From assembly GCA_036936605.1 (NCBI GenBank), contig JAUPFV010000003.1, positions 150,568,997 to 150,632,996 on the forward strand: a stretch of DNA of 64,000 nucleotides, written 5' to 3'. Shown piece after piece: positions 60,791-64,000 of the stretch (position 1 is the first letter of the stretch; every line of letters starts with the position of its first letter). The notes under the pieces were generated by a model. It ran no database searches and had not been told where the DNA came from. It worked only from the letters and a program-made list of their open reading frames with translations. A program made the translations under genes and the position numbers. Origin of the DNA: Limnanthes douglasii subsp. nivea (lineage: Eukaryota > Streptophyta > Magnoliopsida > Brassicales > Limnanthaceae).

Positions 60791-61906
60791 GACTCCATCA
60801 GTCATATCCTCTATGATTGTATCTTCACTCGTTGTATTTAAGGCACTTTCAATACCAAATTTGGGTTCATCCCGAATGCCCACGATTGGCCGAGTTGGCT
60901 CATAGTGGTGGTTAACTGTCCGCCGAAAAAGTAATCGATTTATTATGTTACGATTGAAACCAATTTGACCAAACATTAATTTAACAATTACCAATTATAA
61001 TAAATATGTTTTAGTGATGTTTACATTATTATATATTATTATTATTTATATATTTATATACAATATTATTAATAGTTAGATAATGTGTAATGAGTATGAG
61101 TATTTGAAATTATGATGAACAATATTTCAATGATATTCGGGGAGTCAATTCAAAATAAGTGGTTAAGGTTGGTAAAAGAAAAATGAGGATAATTGTAAAT
61201 AAATTGACGAGGTTTGATTTTTTATGTTGTTTAGATTTTTAAGTGATTGTCAATTATGCACTTAAGTTAAATTTTTTATTAATGCTAATATATAATTTTT
61301 ATGTTGGGTCATAAACCTTAAACAACACTTGATGAGTAATCCCTTCATTTGTAATGGTGCAAAGAATGATATAAAAGAAAAAAAATACTATTTTACATCA
61401 TCTATTTTTTATACCTTAACTAGCGGAAGACGATTGACTCTAATTCTTAAAGAATAACCGGTCACATTGATTTCCACAATTTTCTAGGTGTTTGTAAAGA
61501 TATATTAGAAAGATACATACATCAACATCAATGTATTAGCAACTCAAAAATCACTTTACAAATGGATAAAGAATAAGAAGATGAAAGAATAAGAAAAAAT
61601 CCAAATTCATAAGTGTTTAAAAAAAATACTTAGAATACCAGAGATAATGAAATAGGTTAGCAGAAAACTATTTATATTTATTGAGTTGATTTAACTTAAT
61701 TAATTATTAGTTTATGAATAAACCCAAACATATTATTTTATCCATTTAAATATCATCTTTTATTAAATTAATCTTTTATTTAAGTTTTTAGTTGTAGGAT
61801 ATATTAAAAACTACACGAGACCTTAATATTTATTGGACTTTTAGGATCCAGTAATTAAATATATGGATTGATAGTTTCTCGCTCAAGATCCACAATTAAC
61901 CAAACT
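60791..61906. other. Right flank of element C; no gene confirmed
   Basis: A minus-strand frame (60994-60791) reads GFNRNIINRLLFRRTVNHHYE and ends in the target duplication. It may be part of the sequence C landed in, but I do not recognise it. The rest is AT-rich. Confidence 0.35.
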
Positions 61907-61921
61907 AGTATATGCAATATA

Positions 61922-62065
61922 GCCCCCAAGGGGGTATGGCATTCTTATGACCAAAATGTCATGAGTTCGAGTCCCTCTACATACGCTTTCTCGGCTGAGC
62001 CTCTCACCTTGTGTGGTATACCTTCTGGGTTTACCCTGTGCGCACTCATTGCACTCTGAGTAGCG

Positions 62066-62106
<41 letters not shown>

Positions 62107-62115
62107 ATGCCAAAA
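61922..62115 (+). mobile_element. tRNA-derived SINE with (AT)n tail
   Basis: The head carries GTTCGAGTC (61965-61973), a good RNA polymerase III box B. The box A candidate near 61936 is weak. The body has CTTTCTCGGCTGAGCCTCTCACC and a GTTTACCCTGTGCG stretch like plant Au-type SINEs. (AT)n fills 62069-62102. AGTATATGCAATATA occurs at 61907-61921 and 62116-62130 and may be the target duplication, although the same word recurs in the local tandem repeat. Confidence 0.65.
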
Positions 62116-62435
62116 AGTATATGCAATATATATAAATTTACATATGACGAGATATTCCAAGTTCAAGATTTATATATATAACCAATGTACGTCTTATCAT
62201 TTCAAATGGTAGCCCATATATCCGTAATTGATCATACGATAAATGAATTTCCAAATACTATCATAATAACTCCCATGCCAAAAAGTATATGCAATATATA
62301 TAAATTTACATGTGACGAGATATTCCAAGTTCAAGATTTATATATATTGTACGTCTTATCATTTCAAATGGTAGCCTATATATCCGTAATTGATTATACG
62401 ATAAATGAATTTCCAAATACTATCATAATAACTCC
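62106..62435. repeat. 168-bp tandem duplication
   Basis: 62106-62273 and 62274-62435 are nearly identical. The second copy lacks about 6 bases and has a few substitutions. Both begin CATGCCAAAAAGTATATGC. Confidence 0.92.
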
Positions 62436-63329
62436 TGACTTAATATGTAGTGCAACATGAAACCGATATGATACAAATTTAAAACTTAAAAATGAAATCC
62501 TAAAAAATGAGATGGAATCAAAACAACACTCACACTCAATATTAATATCCTCTAGATTGAGATCATCCACATAAATCTTGTGTTCATGGAATACTGTGAG
62601 AGTTAAAATCTTAATTGAGGGAGAATGGTAATTTTTTCTATTGAATGAAAGGATTTGTTTTATTTCCTCTCACTCTTAATTCTCCGCGTATAAGGAACTA
62701 GACGTATTTTCTTTATTGGATATTATTAAGTGTATTAAAAATTATATTCTCATAAAATATATAGGTATGAATCACATTTTTTTAACATCCATTTAACCTA
62801 TAAAGTCATGCACTTAAATTGCATCTTTAATTTATTGGCTTCACAAATCCTTCAAAAATTGAATATGAATCATTAGAGGTAGAACTTAAAATTTATTATT
62901 ACATGAATCTTATTCATGAAGATTGTAAGTATTCATCATTCATATCTTTATCTTTGATTCACGCAAAATATTTTATTATTATATACTATTTATATTTTAA
63001 AAGCAAATAATATTTTTTATTTGATTTTTTATTATTTATACATATTAGAGAAGTGTATGTTTATTGAAATTCAAATTTATATAAACTATTTTTAGCTTTC
63101 ATTAAGTAATGTTTATAAATTTGTTTGATAAATAAAAATAGTTTTACTAAAATTTGAAATGAAAATAATAATTTAATTTTAATTTCATTTAAGATATATA
63201 TTCAGTTTATTCAAAGTTTTTTAATTTTAAAAAATATATTTGAAGAATGATACTAAAAAGTAAGAAGTGTAATGTATAATGCATGATATTATAAAATATT
63301 ATAAATACCAGTTATTAAAAGAAAAGTAG
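62436..63329. other. AT-rich interval without recognisable features
   Basis: No domains, RNA genes or clear repeats seen. Confidence 0.5.
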
Positions 63330-64000
63330 ATGTAGATGGAGGATTTTAAAATTGAAATTTTCAGAGACAATCGTAATTATTAAATGATAGATTATTGAAT
63401 ATATCTCTATTTTTAAAAAACAAATTGAATATTTTGGGAGTTTCATTAAAGTGAAAATATTTTTAAAAGTTTCATTAACTACTTAAATATTTCTGCCATT
63501 TTCATTGAATAGTAAACATTTCTCTATTTTTTATATAATTTTTATTAAACATTGAATATATTTTTAGTATTTTTGTTTGCAATTTTCATTAAACACCGAA
63601 TATATCTCTATCATTTTCATTAAAGATCAATATTTTTTACTTATGTTCTATTTTGTTCAGCATTTTTACATTTTCTACGGTAAATCATCTAGATGCGATA
63701 GATGCGAAACTAATGTAACATATTTTTTAGATATTATTCTTTAGACGATAAATGCGCGACATTATAATAAAAATTTGGTACATTATAAAATATATTTTAG
63801 ATAAATGTCGGATCAGTGATAAATGATATATGCGAATCTTTTGGAAAAACAAATAGATAGATACGCGACACATATAAGTCTAACATTCAAATTTGCTAGA
63901 CGAGAGAAATCATAATTATTAGAGGATGAACATTTTTTCATTAAATAAATAGCATTTTCATTAAAAACTGAATATTTTTGTCATTTTCATTAAATAATGA
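63330..64000. repeat. Degenerate AT-rich repeat field (runs off window)
   Basis: The words TTTTCATTAAA and GAATATATCTCTAT recur about every 40-50 bases at 63390-63640, and again at 63930-64000. Between them (63680-63860) GATGCGA, AATGCGCGACA and ATACGCGACAC recur. Confidence 0.55.

Noticed and set aside
61922..62000. tRNA gene
   Set aside because: Box B is good but box A is weak and no cloverleaf closes; a SINE fits better.
62185..62460. Plus-strand frame of 91 codons
   Set aside because: It spans the tandem duplication and simply repeats one segment twice.

Overview
This window is nuclear DNA of a flowering plant, most likely a eudicot. It is AT-rich, its one housekeeping gene has 14 exons, and most of the rest is transposable elements of plant-specific lineages. 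All calls come from reading the sequence; no database search was run.

Layout. 1-9526 is the 3' part of a Ty3/gypsy LTR retrotransposon of Tat-lineage type (element A): gag-protease, pol with two RNase H domains and integrase, then a long antisense ORF (aORF), polypurine tract and 3' LTR. 9527 to about 11050 holds an older gypsy remnant (E). 11051-16598 is non-coding, with a PIF/Harbinger-type MITE, a hairpin and a microsatellite. 16599-22439 (minus) is an intact 14-exon gene for a 600-residue ClpX, the unfoldase of the mitochondrial Clp protease, including one GC-AG intron. About 22742-27930 is a Mutator-like element with two convergent genes, a broken MULE transposase (minus) and a DUF1985/plant-mobile-domain-like protein (plus). 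CGCG-rich motifs cluster in its leaders and introns. A LINE remnant lies at 29.5-30.4 kb.

31.0-46.1 kb is an old Tat element on the minus strand (D), split by a younger Tat element on the plus strand (B, 33785-44074, both LTRs present). 47164-48588 is a compact non-autonomous LTR element with 154-bp LTRs, a tRNA-iMet-type primer site, a perfect 5-bp target duplication and an internal 7-bp minisatellite. 49.0-50.9 kb is a LINE reverse transcriptase remnant, interrupted by a third Tat element (C, 50893-60785, minus strand, target duplication ATGTT). The end of the window holds a tRNA-derived SINE, a 168-bp tandem duplication and a degenerate AT-rich repeat field.

How the parts fit. ClpX is the only intact cellular gene. 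The Tat elements share one plan: gag-protease, a stop codon followed by CAR, pol, a spacer with CCTTGG..CCAAGG palindromes (clearest in A and B), then an antisense gene running back towards pol. In A, B and C the antisense gene has a TATA box about 95-105 nt before a conserved MFTAR start and a 76-88 nt intron at one homologous position. That points to an independently transcribed, spliced antisense gene, which is the most system-like signal here.
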